Origin: Saccharothrix saharensis | GTDB taxonomy: Bacteria > Actinomycetota > Actinomycetes > Mycobacteriales > Pseudonocardiaceae | DNA length: 64,000 nt | Direction: 5' to 3' | Assembly (NCBI RefSeq): GCF_006716745.1 | Contig: NZ_VFPP01000001.1 | Location: forward strand, 3,906,001-3,970,000 | In this document: positions 24,958 through 34,841 of the stretch, in pieces | Position numbering within the stretch: position 1 is the stretch's first letter | How the letters are laid out: each line of letters begins with the position of its first letter | The notes under the pieces: generated by a model | Seen by the model: only the letters and a program-made list of their open reading frames with translations | Told to the model about the DNA's origin: nothing | The model's database searches: none | Translations under genes and position numbers: made by a program

Positions 24958-25338
24958 TCAGGTGGCGTCGGGGTCGAACGGGGGCCGTTCGCCCCGCTCC
25001 AGGGGGCGCTCGGACGTGGCCGTGTCGCGGGCCGGGGGGACGGCCGGGTGGCCGTTCGGCTTCTCGGTCGGCTCGTCGTCCCACAGGTGCTTGGTGATGG
25101 CGCGCTTCGGGTCGAAGTTGCGCAGTTCCCGCAGGTCCTCGAGCGGCTTGCGCAGCTGCTCGAACTCCGGCCCCATCTCCTGCTTCAACTGCTCCCGCGC
25201 GCCGGTCGCGTACTCGCGGACGCGGCGGACCGTCTTGCCGACCCACGCGGCCGCGTCGGGCAGCCGTTCCGGTCCGAGGATGAACAGGCCCGCCACGACG
25301 ATGACGAGGATCTCAAGCCACCCGATGCTGTCGAACAC
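24958..25338 (-). CDS. tatB: Twin-arginine translocase subunit TatB
   Basis: 126 residues. The N-terminus [20 protein letters not shown] is the single membrane helix of TatB; it is followed by the GPERLPD hinge and an amphipathic helix ([20 protein letters not shown]), then a charged tail. TatB receives folded twin-arginine substrates from TatC. GTG 25338 is chosen because it gives the standard FDSIGW beginning. The order sigE-rseA-htrA-tatB is that of M. tuberculosis Rv1221-Rv1224. TatA and TatC genes are not in the window. Confidence 0.93.
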   Translation of the reverse strand: MFDSIGWLEILVIVVAGLFILGPERLPDAAAWVGKTVRRVREYATGAREQLKQEMGPEFEQLRKPLEDLRELRNFDPKRAITKHLWDDEPTEKPNGHPAVPPARDTATSERPLERGERPPFDPDAT

Positions 25339-25388
25339 CCGCGTGCCCCACCTTCCGCGACCCAAGCCCGTGACCGCCAGCGTAGCCG

Positions 25389-26915
<1,527 letters not shown>

Positions 26916-26996
26916 CGCTCCCCGCACGTCGTCACACCATGGTCGTCGCGGGGCAATCGTGCCCGGTGACCGGTGAAGTTGCCGTCAGCGGGCTGG

Positions 26997-27626
26997 TCAG
27001 CGGCCGAGCATGCCGGTGTTCGCGGCCGCCGCCGGGCGCAGCACGCCGACGGGCTCGCGGTCGTCGGCCAGGGACGGCGCGACCACGGGCGAGAGCTGCG
27101 GGGTGTTGCCCTGCGCGGGCGCGGGCGAGGTGTCCTCGCTGCCCGGTGCGACCAGGGCGAGCGCGCCGAGCATGAGACCGGAGACGACGACGCCGGCGCC
27201 TTGGCGCGCGCGTCTGCCCCCGAAGAGACCGGTGCCGAAGCGGCTACCGCCGCTGGTGCCGAAAGGGCGGCCGGCCCCCAGCACGGGACCGCTGCCGAAC
27301 GCGACCCGGTCGGGCCGCTGGACCGTGACGAGTTGACCGTCCTCGGTGACCGCGAGGCCGTCCGGCGCGCTGGGCAGCTCCACTTCCTGCGGGATCGCGC
27401 CCAGCCTGGCCAGCAGGCTCGCGGGGGCGCACGGCGCGTCGGCGGCGCGCACCGCGGAACGGGCCTGCTGCTGCGAGTACGCCTCGGCCGCGCAGAACGG
27501 GCAGCGCTGGAGGTGCGCGGCCGCCCTGGTGTGCGCCGAGGCGGACAGCTCGCCGTCGACGAAGGCGACGACCGCGTCGGGCAGCAGGTGCTGCTCGGGC
27601 AGTTGCCAACCTCGCAGGTCGGTCAT
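26997..27626 (-). CDS. rseA: Anti-sigma factor RseA
   Basis: 209 residues. The N-terminal zinc anti-sigma domain contains H38-X3-C42-X2-C45 in AHLQRCPFC, which chelates Zn and holds SigE inactive. A membrane-like segment [17 protein letters not shown] follows near residues 150-165, with a proline-rich external tail. In M. tuberculosis the homologue is phosphorylated by PknB and cleaved by ClpC1P2 (recalled literature). ATG 27626 overlaps the sigE stop (ATGA), so SigE and its inhibitor are made in step. Confidence 0.9.
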   Translation of the reverse strand: MTDLRGWQLPEQHLLPDAVVAFVDGELSASAHTRAAAHLQRCPFCAAEAYSQQQARSAVRAADAPCAPASLLARLGAIPQEVELPSAPDGLAVTEDGQLVTVQRPDRVAFGSGPVLGAGRPFGTSGGSRFGTGLFGGRRARQGAGVVVSGLMLGALALVAPGSEDTSPAPAQGNTPQLSPVVAPSLADDREPVGVLRPAAAANTGMLGR

Positions 27627-28288
27627 GCAGAGTCCTCCTGAGCCAGACCCCGACGGCGTTCCAGTGCGACCCGCAGGGCCTGGCGGCCCCGGTGGATCCT
27701 GCTCCTCACGGTACCGAGTTTGACGCCGAGGGTGGCGCCGATCTCCTCGTAGGAGAGTCCTTCCACGTCGCACAGCACGACGGCGGCGCGGAACTCGGGC
27801 GGCAACTCGTCCAGGGCGGCCTGCAGCTCCGGGTCGAGGTGCGTGTCGTCGTAGATCTCCTCGGGCGTGGGGTCGTCGCCCGGGATGCGGTCGGTCTCCT
27901 CGGGCAGGGCCTCCATGCGCACGCGGGAGCGGCGGCGGGCCATGTCGAGGAACAGGTTCGTGGTGATGCGGTGCAGCCAGCCCTCGAACGTGCCGGGCTT
28001 GTACGACGCCAGCGACCGGAACACCCGGATGAAGGTCTCCTGGGTGAGGTCCTCGGCGTCGTGCTGGTTGCCGGTGAGGCGGTAGGCCAGCCGGTAGACC
28101 CGGTCGGCGTGTTCGCGCACGACTTCGTCCCACGTGGGCGGGATCCACTCCACGTCGTCGATGGGGGCCGTCAGTGCGGCGGTCTGCTTTGGCATCGGGC
28201 GGTTAAGCACCTCCACTGGGCTGGCTGCCCTGCTGCACGGGTCAACGCTCGGCTCCCCTGACGTGTTCCCGTTGGTCCTGCTCGTCAT
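27623..28288 (-). CDS. sigE: ECF sigma factor SigE
   Basis: Extracytoplasmic-function sigma factor for envelope stress. Region 2 reads [20 protein letters not shown] and [17 protein letters not shown]; region 4 is [20 protein letters not shown] followed by [20 protein letters not shown]. These stretches are nearly the sequence I recall for M. tuberculosis SigE. The outermost ATG is 28288 (221 aa); another in-frame ATG at 28195 gives 190 aa, and neither has a well-placed ribosome site, so the start is uncertain. TATAAG (minus strand, 28315-28320) is a likely -10 box, and three direct repeats overlap the place of the -35 element. Confidence 0.92.
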   Translation of the reverse strand: MTSRTNGNTSGEPSVDPCSRAASPVEVLNRPMPKQTAALTAPIDDVEWIPPTWDEVVREHADRVYRLAYRLTGNQHDAEDLTQETFIRVFRSLASYKPGTFEGWLHRITTNLFLDMARRRSRVRMEALPEETDRIPGDDPTPEEIYDDTHLDPELQAALDELPPEFRAAVVLCDVEGLSYEEIGATLGVKLGTVRSRIHRGRQALRVALERRRGLAQEDSA

Positions 28289-28324
28289 GCGTTGGGATCA
28301 GCCTGACGTCTTCCCTTATAACCA

Positions 28325-28354
28325 TCGTGAGAGGCGGCTGAGAGCAGGCTGAGA
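28325..28354 (-). promoter_or_regulatory. Direct-repeat activator box before sigE (MprA-box-like)
   Basis: On the minus strand TCTCAGCC occurs twice, separated by exactly three bases (28347-28354 and 28336-28343), with a third imperfect copy TCTCACGA (28325-28332). The period is 11 bp, one helical turn, and the two perfect copies span 19 bp. This is the architecture reported for the MprA box of mycobacteria (two 8-bp direct repeats in 19 bp). The repeats end five bases before the probable -10 TATAAG, so they cover the -35 region, as for a response-regulator activator. Confidence 0.5.
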
Positions 28355-28411
28355 ATCCGGGTTGTCGTCCGATCCACCCGAACCGCCGCCGGCGGCGTTA
28401 GCCTTCGTGCT

Positions 28412-29038
28412 GTGGATGCGCCGACGCGCGAGTACGTGGAGCGCTACCTGCCCGAGGACGCCGTGATCGCGGCCGCCAGGGCTCGTGGCGCCGAGTTGGG
28501 GTGCGTGCCGATCGGGTCCGGCGGCGGGGCGGCGTTGCGGTTCCTGGCCGCCGCGTTGCAGGCCAAGGCCGTGGTGGAGATCGGCACCGGCGCCGGGGTG
28601 GGCGCGTTGTACCTGCTCGGCGGCATGCCCGCGGCCGGGGTGCTGACGTCGATCGACGTCGCGCCGGAGCACCAGCGGGCGGCGCGGGTGGCGTTCGCGG
28701 AAGCGGGGGTCGCGGTGTCGCGGACCCGGTTGATCATGGGGCGGGCGCTGGAGGTGCTGCCCAGGCTGACCGACGGCGCGTACGACCTGGTGTTCGTGGA
28801 CGCGGCGAAGTCGGAGTACCCGAAGTACCTGGCGGAGGGCGTGCGGCTGTTGCGGCCGGGTGGCGTGATCGCGTTCGACAACGTGCTGTGGCACGGCCGG
28901 GTGGTCGACCCGGCCCACCGCGACCCGGACACGACGGCGATGCGGGACGTGGCGCGGGCGGTCCGGGAGGACGACCGGCTGGTGCCGGTGATCCTGCCGC
29001 TGGGCGACGGCCTGCTGGTGGCCGCGAAGGTCGGCTGA
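28412..29038 (+). CDS. SAM-dependent O-methyltransferase
   Basis: 208-residue class I methyltransferase of the caffeoyl-CoA/catechol O-methyltransferase type. The SAM loop is VVEIGTGAGVGALYL (about residues 50-64), followed by VLTSIDVAPEHQ, YDLVFVDAAKSEY (metal and SAM contacts) and the FDNVLWHGRVVDP motif typical of cation-dependent members. It is divergent from sigE, as Rv1220c is from sigE in M. tuberculosis. TAGCCT (28399-28404) stands seven bases before GTG 28412, so translation is probably leaderless. The methyl acceptor is unknown. Confidence 0.92.
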   Translation: MDAPTREYVERYLPEDAVIAAARARGAELGCVPIGSGGGAALRFLAAALQAKAVVEIGTGAGVGALYLLGGMPAAGVLTSIDVAPEHQRAARVAFAEAGVAVSRTRLIMGRALEVLPRLTDGAYDLVFVDAAKSEYPKYLAEGVRLLRPGGVIAFDNVLWHGRVVDPAHRDPDTTAMRDVARAVREDDRLVPVILPLGDGLLVAAKVG

Positions 29039-29060
29039 GCCCGGGGAAGGTCCGGCCGAT

Positions 29061-29158
29061 CCCCGGAACGCCGACGCCCGCGGTGCGCTCGCTTCGCAGG
29101 GGTCCTCGGCAAGGGGACCCCTGCTTTCATCCTGCCGGCCCGGTCGGACGTTCCGGGG
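29061..29158 (+). terminator. Intergenic hairpin repeat, copy C (between O-methyltransferase and GlxA-like gene)
   Basis: The inner hairpin pairs CAGGGGTCCTC (29097-29107) with GGGGACCCCTG (29113-29123), with one G-T pair, followed by CTTTCATCCTGCCGG. Outer arms CCCCGGAACG-CCGAC (29061-29075) and GTCGG-A-CGTTCCGGGG (29143-29158) can also pair, making a large compound dyad. It lies between convergent genes and overlaps the last codons of the GlxA-like gene (stop 29127). It matches copy B at most positions of a 50-base stretch. Confidence 0.75.
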
Positions 29159-30143
29159 TCTCCGCGGGCGGGCTGTGGACAACTCCCGGGCCGAAGCGGT
29201 GGCGGTAGGCGCTCGGGGTCAGGCCCGTGTGGCGGTGGAAGCGGGCGCGCAGCGTGGCCGGTGAGCCGAGACCGCTGCGGCGGGCCACGACGTCCAGGCG
29301 GGGTTCGCCGCGCTCGATGAGGCTCCGCGCCAGGCTCACCCGTTCAGCGGTCAGCCAAGCGAGGGGTGTGGTGCCCAGTTCCGCCTGGAACCGGCGGTGC
29401 AGGGTGGCTTGGCTCACGGCCGCGCGCGCCGCCAGCGCCGCCACCGTCAACGGCTGGTCCAACCGGGCCCGCGCCCAGGTGAGGACGTCGGCCAGGGAGT
29501 GGTCCGGCACCTCCGGCACGGGCCGGGTCACGAACTGGCGCTGGCCGCCGTCGCGGTGGGCGGCGAACACCAGTCGCCGGGACACGGTGTTGGCGACGTC
29601 CGTGCCGTGGTCCTCCCGGATCAGGTGCAGCCCGAGGTCGAGCGCCGCCGCGCTCCCCGCCGCCGTGTAGCACTGGCCGTCCCGCGCGTAGAGCACGTCC
29701 GGAACCAGCTCCACCTGCGGGAACATCTCCCCGAACAACCGCGCCCACTGCCAGTGCGTGGTGGCGCGCCGACCGTCCAGCAGCCCGGCGTGGGCCAGCG
29801 TGAACGCCCCCGTGCAGAAGCTCACCAGCCTGGCTCCCCGGTCGTGCGCCCGCCGGACCGCGTCCAGCAGCGGCTCCGGCGGTCGGATCCAGCTGTCCGG
29901 CCGGTTCGACACGACCACCGTGTCCGCGTGCTCGACCTCCCCCAAGGAGGGGACACCCGTGAGGGTGAAGAAACCGTGGTTCATCCGCACCGGGCCGAGG
30001 GCGCTCAGCGTGAACGAGTACCACGGCCGCCCGCCCAGCTCGGGCCGGCGCAGCCCGAACAGCTCCGTCCCCACCCCCAGCTCGAACGGGTTCGAGCCGG
30101 AGTCGACGATCATCACCACGCGGTGCGAGGATCCTGGCGGCAT
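29127..30143 (-). CDS. GlxA-type AraC-family regulator
   Basis: 338 residues. A DJ-1/PfpI-like amidotransferase-fold domain (residues about 1-190) contains the nucleophile-elbow-like LVSFCTGAFTLAHAGLLDG and the family segment RATTHWQW. An AraC helix-turn-helix pair follows (about 220-320): PLTVAALAARAAVSQATLHR, then RFQAELGTTPLAWL and GSPATLRARFHRHTGLTPSA. This is the layout of GlxA regulators. It is divergent from a cupin gene with 53 nt between starts, so it may control that gene. The last residues are encoded within a hairpin repeat, and they may vary between strains. Confidence 0.88.
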   Translation of the reverse strand: MPPGSSHRVVMIVDSGSNPFELGVGTELFGLRRPELGGRPWYSFTLSALGPVRMNHGFFTLTGVPSLGEVEHADTVVVSNRPDSWIRPPEPLLDAVRRAHDRGARLVSFCTGAFTLAHAGLLDGRRATTHWQWARLFGEMFPQVELVPDVLYARDGQCYTAAGSAAALDLGLHLIREDHGTDVANTVSRRLVFAAHRDGGQRQFVTRPVPEVPDHSLADVLTWARARLDQPLTVAALAARAAVSQATLHRRFQAELGTTPLAWLTAERVSLARSLIERGEPRLDVVARRSGLGSPATLRARFHRHTGLTPSAYRHRFGPGVVHSPPAETPERPTGPAG

Positions 30144-30196
30144 GTGCGATTCCTGGCACTCACGCCCGCCGAGCCGCGCCGCGCAGCATCGACGCC

Positions 30197-30574
30197 ATGG
30201 ATCCGATCAACCTGGCCGACGCGTTCACCGGCTTCGACGCCCTCTGGAGCCCGCGCGTCGTCACCGCGGTCAACGACTACGACGTCCGCGTCGCCAAGGT
30301 CCGCGGCGAGCACCTGTGGCACGCCCACGACGACACCGACGAGTTCTTCCTCGTCCTCGAAGGCGAACTCGACATCGCCCTGGAGGACCGCACGGTGCAC
30401 CTGAAGCCGAACGACGTGTTCGTCGTCCCCAAAGGCGCACGTCACAAGCCGTCGTCACCCGACGGCGCGCGCATCCTGATGATCGAACCCAGTGGCACGT
30501 CGACCGTCGGGGACCGCCATGAGGAGGTCCCCGACCACGTCGACGCCACCACCGGGCACCCGCTGGGCGCCTAG
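30197..30574 (+). CDS. Cupin-domain protein
   Basis: 125-residue single-domain cupin. Motif 1 is [20 protein letters not shown] (about residues 41-60) with metal-type histidines and a glutamate; motif 2 is [17 protein letters not shown] (about 75-92). The canonical metal ligands are present, so a metal-binding beta-barrel is expected; small cupins of this sort bind or isomerise small ligands, and the substrate is unknown. It is divergent from the GlxA-like regulator and its TAG shares CTAG (30571-30574) with the convergent glgC stop. Confidence 0.88.
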   Translation: MDPINLADAFTGFDALWSPRVVTAVNDYDVRVAKVRGEHLWHAHDDTDEFFLVLEGELDIALEDRTVHLKPNDVFVVPKGARHKPSSPDGARILMIEPSGTSTVGDRHEEVPDHVDATTGHPLGA

Positions 30575-31785
30575 TGGGCCGTGACGCCCTTCCCGAGCAC
30601 GGTCACCCCGCCGGACGACACCGTGTAGCGCTGCCGGTCCGTCGCCGGGTCCACGCCGATCAGCGCGCCGTCGGGCACCACGACGTTCTTGTCCAGGATC
30701 GCCCGCCGCACCACCGCGCCGCGCCCGATCCGCACGCCGGGCAGCAGCACGCTGCCCTGCACCACCGACCCGGTCTCCACGACCACGTCGGAGCTGATCA
30801 CGGACCCGTGGACGGTGCCGGAGATGATCGACCCCGGCCCCACCATGGAGTCCTCCGCGCTCCCGCCCGCGATGAACTTCGCGGGTGGCAGCGGCGGGGT
30901 CGCCGTGCGGATCGGCCACGCCTGGTTGTACAGGTTGAACACCGGTCGCACCGACACCAGGTCCATGTGGGCCTCGTAGTAGGCGTCGATGGTCCCCACG
31001 TCGCGCCAGTAACCGCGGTCGCGGTCGGTCTCGCCGGGCACCTTGTTGTCGGCGAAGTCGTAGACGTGGGCCTGCCCCTGGTCGACGAGCATCGGGATGA
31101 TGTCGCCGCCCATGTCGTGGTCGGAGTCGGGGTTGGCCGCGTCCGCCCGCAGGGCGTCGATCAGCGCCTCGGTGGTGAACACGTAGTTGCCCATAGAGGC
31201 GAACGTGACCTCGGGGTCGTCCGGCACGTGCGGCGGCTCGGACGGCTTCTCCAGGAACCGCGTGATCAGCCCGGACGCGTCGGAGTCGATGCAGCCGAAC
31301 GCCTTGGCCTCCGCCCGCGGCACCCGGATGCCGGCGACCGTGACGCCCGCGCCCGTCTCGACGTGCTGCTCCACCATCTGACCGGGGTCCATCCGGTAGA
31401 CGTGGTCCGCGCCGAAGATGATCACGTGCTCCGGCTTCTCGTCGTTGACCAGGTTCAACGACTGGAAGATGGCGTCCGCGCTGCCGGTGTACCAGCGCGG
31501 CCCGAGCCGCTGCTGCGCGGGCACCGGCGTGACGTACTGGCCGAGCACATTGGACAGACGCCAGGTGGTCGAGATGTGGCGGTCCAAGGAATGGGATTTG
31601 TACTGGGTGAGCACGCAGAGCTTCACGAAACCCGCGTTCACCAGGTTGGACAGGACGAAGTCCACCAGCCGGTAGTTACCGCCGAAGGGCACCGCCGGCT
31701 TTGCCCGGTCGGCGGTCAACGGCCACAACCGTTTGCCTTCGCCACCGGCGAGGACAATTCCTAGAACGTGCGGTTGCCCTTTCAC
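30571..31785 (-). CDS. glgC: Glucose-1-phosphate adenylyltransferase
   Basis: 404-residue enzyme that makes ADP-glucose from ATP and glucose-1-phosphate. The nucleotidyltransferase signature [14 protein letters not shown] is at residues 12-25. [27 protein letters not shown], the substrate-binding FLEKPSEPP and the C-terminal left-handed beta-helix ([17 protein letters not shown]) are all present. The length equals the mycobacterial enzyme as I recall it. It is divergent from glgM, whose product uses ADP-glucose and maltose-type acceptors, so the pair feeds glycogen or capsular alpha-glucan. Start is GTG 31785. Confidence 0.95.
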   Translation of the reverse strand: MKGQPHVLGIVLAGGEGKRLWPLTADRAKPAVPFGGNYRLVDFVLSNLVNAGFVKLCVLTQYKSHSLDRHISTTWRLSNVLGQYVTPVPAQQRLGPRWYTGSADAIFQSLNLVNDEKPEHVIIFGADHVYRMDPGQMVEQHVETGAGVTVAGIRVPRAEAKAFGCIDSDASGLITRFLEKPSEPPHVPDDPEVTFASMGNYVFTTEALIDALRADAANPDSDHDMGGDIIPMLVDQGQAHVYDFADNKVPGETDRDRGYWRDVGTIDAYYEAHMDLVSVRPVFNLYNQAWPIRTATPPLPPAKFIAGGSAEDSMVGPGSIISGTVHGSVISSDVVVETGSVVQGSVLLPGVRIGRGAVVRRAILDKNVVVPDGALIGVDPATDRQRYTVSSGGVTVLGKGVTAH

Positions 31786-31889
31786 AGCAACGACCCTAAC
31801 CGGGTGACGACCGGCCCACCAACGGCGAAGTAACGCAGACTCCGCTCGTTCACCCGGCTGCCCCCGGCGACCGGGTTACGGTGAGCCCC

Positions 31890-33053
31890 GTGCGAATTGG
31901 ACTGCTGACACGGGAGTACCCGCCTGAGGTCTACGGCGGCGCTGGGGTGCACGTCGGTTTCCTGGTGCCTAGGTTGCGCGAACTGGTGGACGTCGACGTG
32001 CACGCCTTCGGCGGGCCGCGCGCGGACGCCAGGGCGCACAACCCGGCGCACGGCCTGGAGCAGGCGAACGCCGCCCTGGCCACGTTGTCGGTCGACCTGG
32101 AGATGGCCGCCGCGCTGGGTGACGCGCAGCTCGCGCACTCCCACACCTGGTACGCCAACATGGCCGGTCACCTGGCGAAACTGCTGCACGGCATCCCCCA
32201 CGTGGTGACCGCGCACTCGCTGGAGCCGCGCCGGCCGTGGAAGGCCGAGCAGCTCGGCGGCGGCTACCGGGTGTCGTCGTGGGTGGAGCGGACGGCGTAC
32301 GAGGCCGCGGACGCGGTGATCGCGGTCAGCGAGGGCATGCGGGCCGACGTGCTGGACTGCTACCCCGCGCTGGACCCGGCCCGGGTGCACGTGGTGCGCA
32401 ACGGCATCGACACCACCGCCTACCACCCGGTGTCCGAGACGGACGCGCTGGTCCGGCACGGCATCGACCCGGCGCGGCCGATCGTGACGTTCGTCGGGCG
32501 GATCACCCGGCAGAAGGGCGTCGGGCACCTGGTCGCCGCCGCGCACCGGATCTCGCCGGACGCGCAGGTCGTGCTGTGCGCGGGCGCCCCGGACACGCCG
32601 GAGATCGCGGAGGAGACGCGGCTGGCGGTGGCGGAGCTGGCGGCGTCGCGGCCGGGGGTGTTCTGGATCCAGCAGATGCTCCAGCCGGCCGAGGTGCGGC
32701 AGATCCTGAGCCACTCGACGGTGTTCGTGTGCCCGTCGGTGTACGAGCCGCTGGGCATCGTGAACCTGGAGGCCATGGCGTGCGGCACGGCCGTGGTGGC
32801 GTCCGACGTGGGCGGCATCCCGGAGGTCGTGGAGCACGGGAGGACCGGGCTGCTGGTGCACTACGACGAGAAGGACGTCGAGGCGTACCGGACGGCGTTG
32901 GCGGACGCGGTGAACGAGGTGCTGGGCGATCCGGCGCGGGCGGCGGCGTTCGGCGAGGCCGGGCGGGCGCGGGCGGTCGAGGAGTTCTCGTGGGCGACCG
33001 TGGCCGAGCAGACCGTGGCCGTGTACGAGGCGGCGCTGAGCAGCGTGAAGTGA
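31890..33053 (+). CDS. glgM: GT4 alpha-maltose-1-phosphate synthase GlgM (GlgA-type)
   Basis: 387-residue GT4 glycosyltransferase. In mycobacteria this protein joins ADP-glucose to glucose-1-phosphate to form maltose-1-phosphate for GlgE. The N-terminus VRIGLLTREYPPEVYGGAGV, the AHSHTWYANMAGHLAK helix, VVTAHSLEPRRPWK and the C-terminal donor site VYEPLGIVNLEAMACGTAVV are family-typical. GTG 31890 is preferred over 31881 because it gives the standard beginning and TACGGT (31877-31882) lies seven bases before it, suggesting a leaderless mRNA. It is divergent from glgC with about 100 nt between starts. Confidence 0.92.
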   Translation: MRIGLLTREYPPEVYGGAGVHVGFLVPRLRELVDVDVHAFGGPRADARAHNPAHGLEQANAALATLSVDLEMAAALGDAQLAHSHTWYANMAGHLAKLLHGIPHVVTAHSLEPRRPWKAEQLGGGYRVSSWVERTAYEAADAVIAVSEGMRADVLDCYPALDPARVHVVRNGIDTTAYHPVSETDALVRHGIDPARPIVTFVGRITRQKGVGHLVAAAHRISPDAQVVLCAGAPDTPEIAEETRLAVAELAASRPGVFWIQQMLQPAEVRQILSHSTVFVCPSVYEPLGIVNLEAMACGTAVVASDVGGIPEVVEHGRTGLLVHYDEKDVEAYRTALADAVNEVLGDPARAAAFGEAGRARAVEEFSWATVAEQTVAVYEAALSSVK

Positions 33054-33137
33054 CCGGGTGACGCCGGAACGCCCACTTCAATGTGACGTGCGCCACTCTT
33101 TTGGGATGCAACGGTAGGGGCCGCCGACCGCCTTTAA

Positions 33138-33157
33138 CCAGTAGGGGCGACTACTGG
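33138..33157 (+). promoter_or_regulatory. Stem-loop in front of lipoprotein gene
   Basis: CCAGTAG (33138-33144) pairs with CTACTGG (33151-33157) around a 6-base loop, ending seven bases before the lipoprotein ATG at 33165. The right arm runs into the purine-rich GGGGG that would serve as ribosome site, so the hairpin could limit translation, or the dyad could be an operator. Nothing else was recognised between the glgM stop and this site. Confidence 0.35.
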
Positions 33158-33164
33158 GGGCGGT

Positions 33165-34517
33165 ATGCGGTGGCTTGTGCTCCTGCTCGCGCTGGTGGCC
33201 GGTGGGTGCGCCACGCCCGCGTTCAGCGCCGAGCAGGTGAGGTTGACCATCGGGGGAGAGGCGGTGCTGGACGCGACCGGGCTGCAGGCCCGGGCCGAGG
33301 CCGAGCTGAGCTACACGTTGTCGTTCGGGTACGTGGCCCGGACCGGGCACGACCCGGTGAGCTGCTGGTTCGCCCGCACCGGTGAGGCGTTCGAGGTGGA
33401 CACGCGGCTGTGGTGCGGTCCCGTGCAGGTACCGGGCACGGCCGCGACCACCGACTGGGTGCCGGTGCCGTTGAAGCAGGTGGAGCGCGGCGCGTCCGGC
33501 CTGCGGCTGGAGGTGCAGCCGCCGCAGGTGCCGCCGCAGGGCTCGCGCAGCACGCCGGTGGGGAAGCTGGTGCGCACCGACGGTCGGGAGACCTCCGCCG
33601 ACCTGGGCGTCGGCGAGGCGGGGCCCGACTTCCTGGCCGTGCTGCCCGACGACGGCCAGGTGCTGGACGCGGGGTCCGCGATGGTGCGCGACGACCAGCT
33701 CGAGGTGCACGTGACGGGGTACTCGTCGCCGTCGGTGTGGCCGACGGCGGAGGGCGAGCTGCGGGCCGAGCACGGGGTGGCGCTGCGGGTGCTGCGGGTG
33801 CGGGTGACGCGGCACGGCGAGGTCGACTCGGCGTTCGGGCAGACGCCGTGGCGCGGGTGGCTGCCGCAGCCGCCGGAGCTGTCGCTGGACGTGCCGGGCA
33901 GGCGGCACCGGTTACCCGCCGAGCGGCTGCCCGACAACGGTTCGGCGCTGATCGTCTACACGGTGCCGGTCGCGGGCGGGCAGGAGTCGCTGGTGCTCGA
34001 CACCGTGGGGGCGAAGTCGCTGCAACAGCGGGTGGAGGTGCCGTCCGGGCAGGTCGTCGGTGCCGCGCCGGTGGTGCTGCGGCGGGCTCCGGGGCCGGAC
34101 TCGACCTCGGTGTCGACGCCGGTGGTGGTGGGGTCGTCGGCCGGGTCGCTGGAGGTCGTGCGGGCGCGGTTGGGGCGGCAGCGGCCGGTGTCGTCGGGTG
34201 GGCAGCACGAGCTGGTCACGGCCGGTCCCGGGATGGCGCTGGTGGAGCTGCGGCTGGTGGGGCACGGGCTGCCGAGCGTGCTCGGTGCCGGGCAGACGGC
34301 GGGGCTGGTGACGGCGACGGTGCCGGGCGGGCAGGCGGCGCGGCAGGTCGGCGCGCGTTATGGCGGGGACACGTTCCCGGCGGCGGTGGTGTTCGAGGTG
34401 CCCGAGGACGTGCGGGCGTTGACGGTGTCGGTGGCGGCCGGGACGGTGACGTTGCCGCAGTTGGGCGCGGTGGCGGTGACCGGCGGGACCGGGGTGGGGG
34501 TGCCGCTGGACTTCTGA
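33165..34517 (+). CDS. Secreted lipoprotein of unknown function
   Basis: 450 residues. The signal peptide MRWLVLLLALVAGGC carries a lipobox ending at Cys15, so the mature protein is expected to be anchored to the outer face of the membrane. The rest is rich in valine, glycine and threonine with alternating beta-type patterns (LTIGGEAVLDATGLQA, GSALIVYTVPVAGG, AAGTVTLPQLGAVAV), suggesting several beta-sandwich domains. Two cysteines (SCWF and LWCG) may form a disulphide. No catalytic motif or family is recognised. ATG 33165 has GGGGGCGG upstream. It follows glgM by 111 nt and may be independent. Confidence 0.75.
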   Translation: MRWLVLLLALVAGGCATPAFSAEQVRLTIGGEAVLDATGLQARAEAELSYTLSFGYVARTGHDPVSCWFARTGEAFEVDTRLWCGPVQVPGTAATTDWVPVPLKQVERGASGLRLEVQPPQVPPQGSRSTPVGKLVRTDGRETSADLGVGEAGPDFLAVLPDDGQVLDAGSAMVRDDQLEVHVTGYSSPSVWPTAEGELRAEHGVALRVLRVRVTRHGEVDSAFGQTPWRGWLPQPPELSLDVPGRRHRLPAERLPDNGSALIVYTVPVAGGQESLVLDTVGAKSLQQRVEVPSGQVVGAAPVVLRRAPGPDSTSVSTPVVVGSSAGSLEVVRARLGRQRPVSSGGQHELVTAGPGMALVELRLVGHGLPSVLGAGQTAGLVTATVPGGQAARQVGARYGGDTFPAAVVFEVPEDVRALTVSVAAGTVTLPQLGAVAVTGGTGVGVPLDF

Positions 34518-34518
34518 G

Positions 34519-34745
34519 CCGTGATCGCGGCGAGGGCCGCGAACCCCGGCCACCCGGTGATCAGCAGCGCCAGGCCCGGCCGGCCGTGCGCCTGGTAGGC
34601 GGCGGTGCCGCCCGTGCTGCTGCCGACGGAGGACGAACAGGTACGCGCCCGAGGTCCGGCCGCGCACGTGCGGCGCGGCGCGTGCCCCGCCCCCACCGCT
34701 CGCGACCGCGCGGGTGGCGAAGAAGCCGCCGGTGAACGGGACGGG
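34519..34745 (-). pseudogene. Remnant of an MFS transporter C-terminus
   Basis: On the minus strand a short stretch reads GPFTGGFFATRAVASGGGGA and then RTSGAYLFVL, matching the pattern of YnfM-type MFS carriers (FxGGFFAAHAVASGWVGARA ... GLYLFAYY). The similarity then moves to another frame and continues as GSSTGGTAAYQAHGRPGLAL and LITGWPGFAALAAITA. Everything N-terminal is missing, there is a frameshift around 34625-34650, and no start or stop of its own is present. This explains the roughly 320-bp stretch without an intact gene between the lipoprotein and the aminopeptidase. The call rests on recalled family patterns. Confidence 0.5.
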
Positions 34746-34841
34746 GCCGGACCGGGCCGGCCAGCGAGGGGTTGGGGGGTTGCGGTTCCTCGATTCAACC
34801 GAGGTGGCGTAACAGCGTTTCCGTACATTCTCGGGGCATGT

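Noticed and set aside
31881..31889. GTG 31881 as the glgM start
   Set aside because: It would add three residues to the standard VRIGLLTREYPP start and has no ribosome site or suitable -10 spacing.
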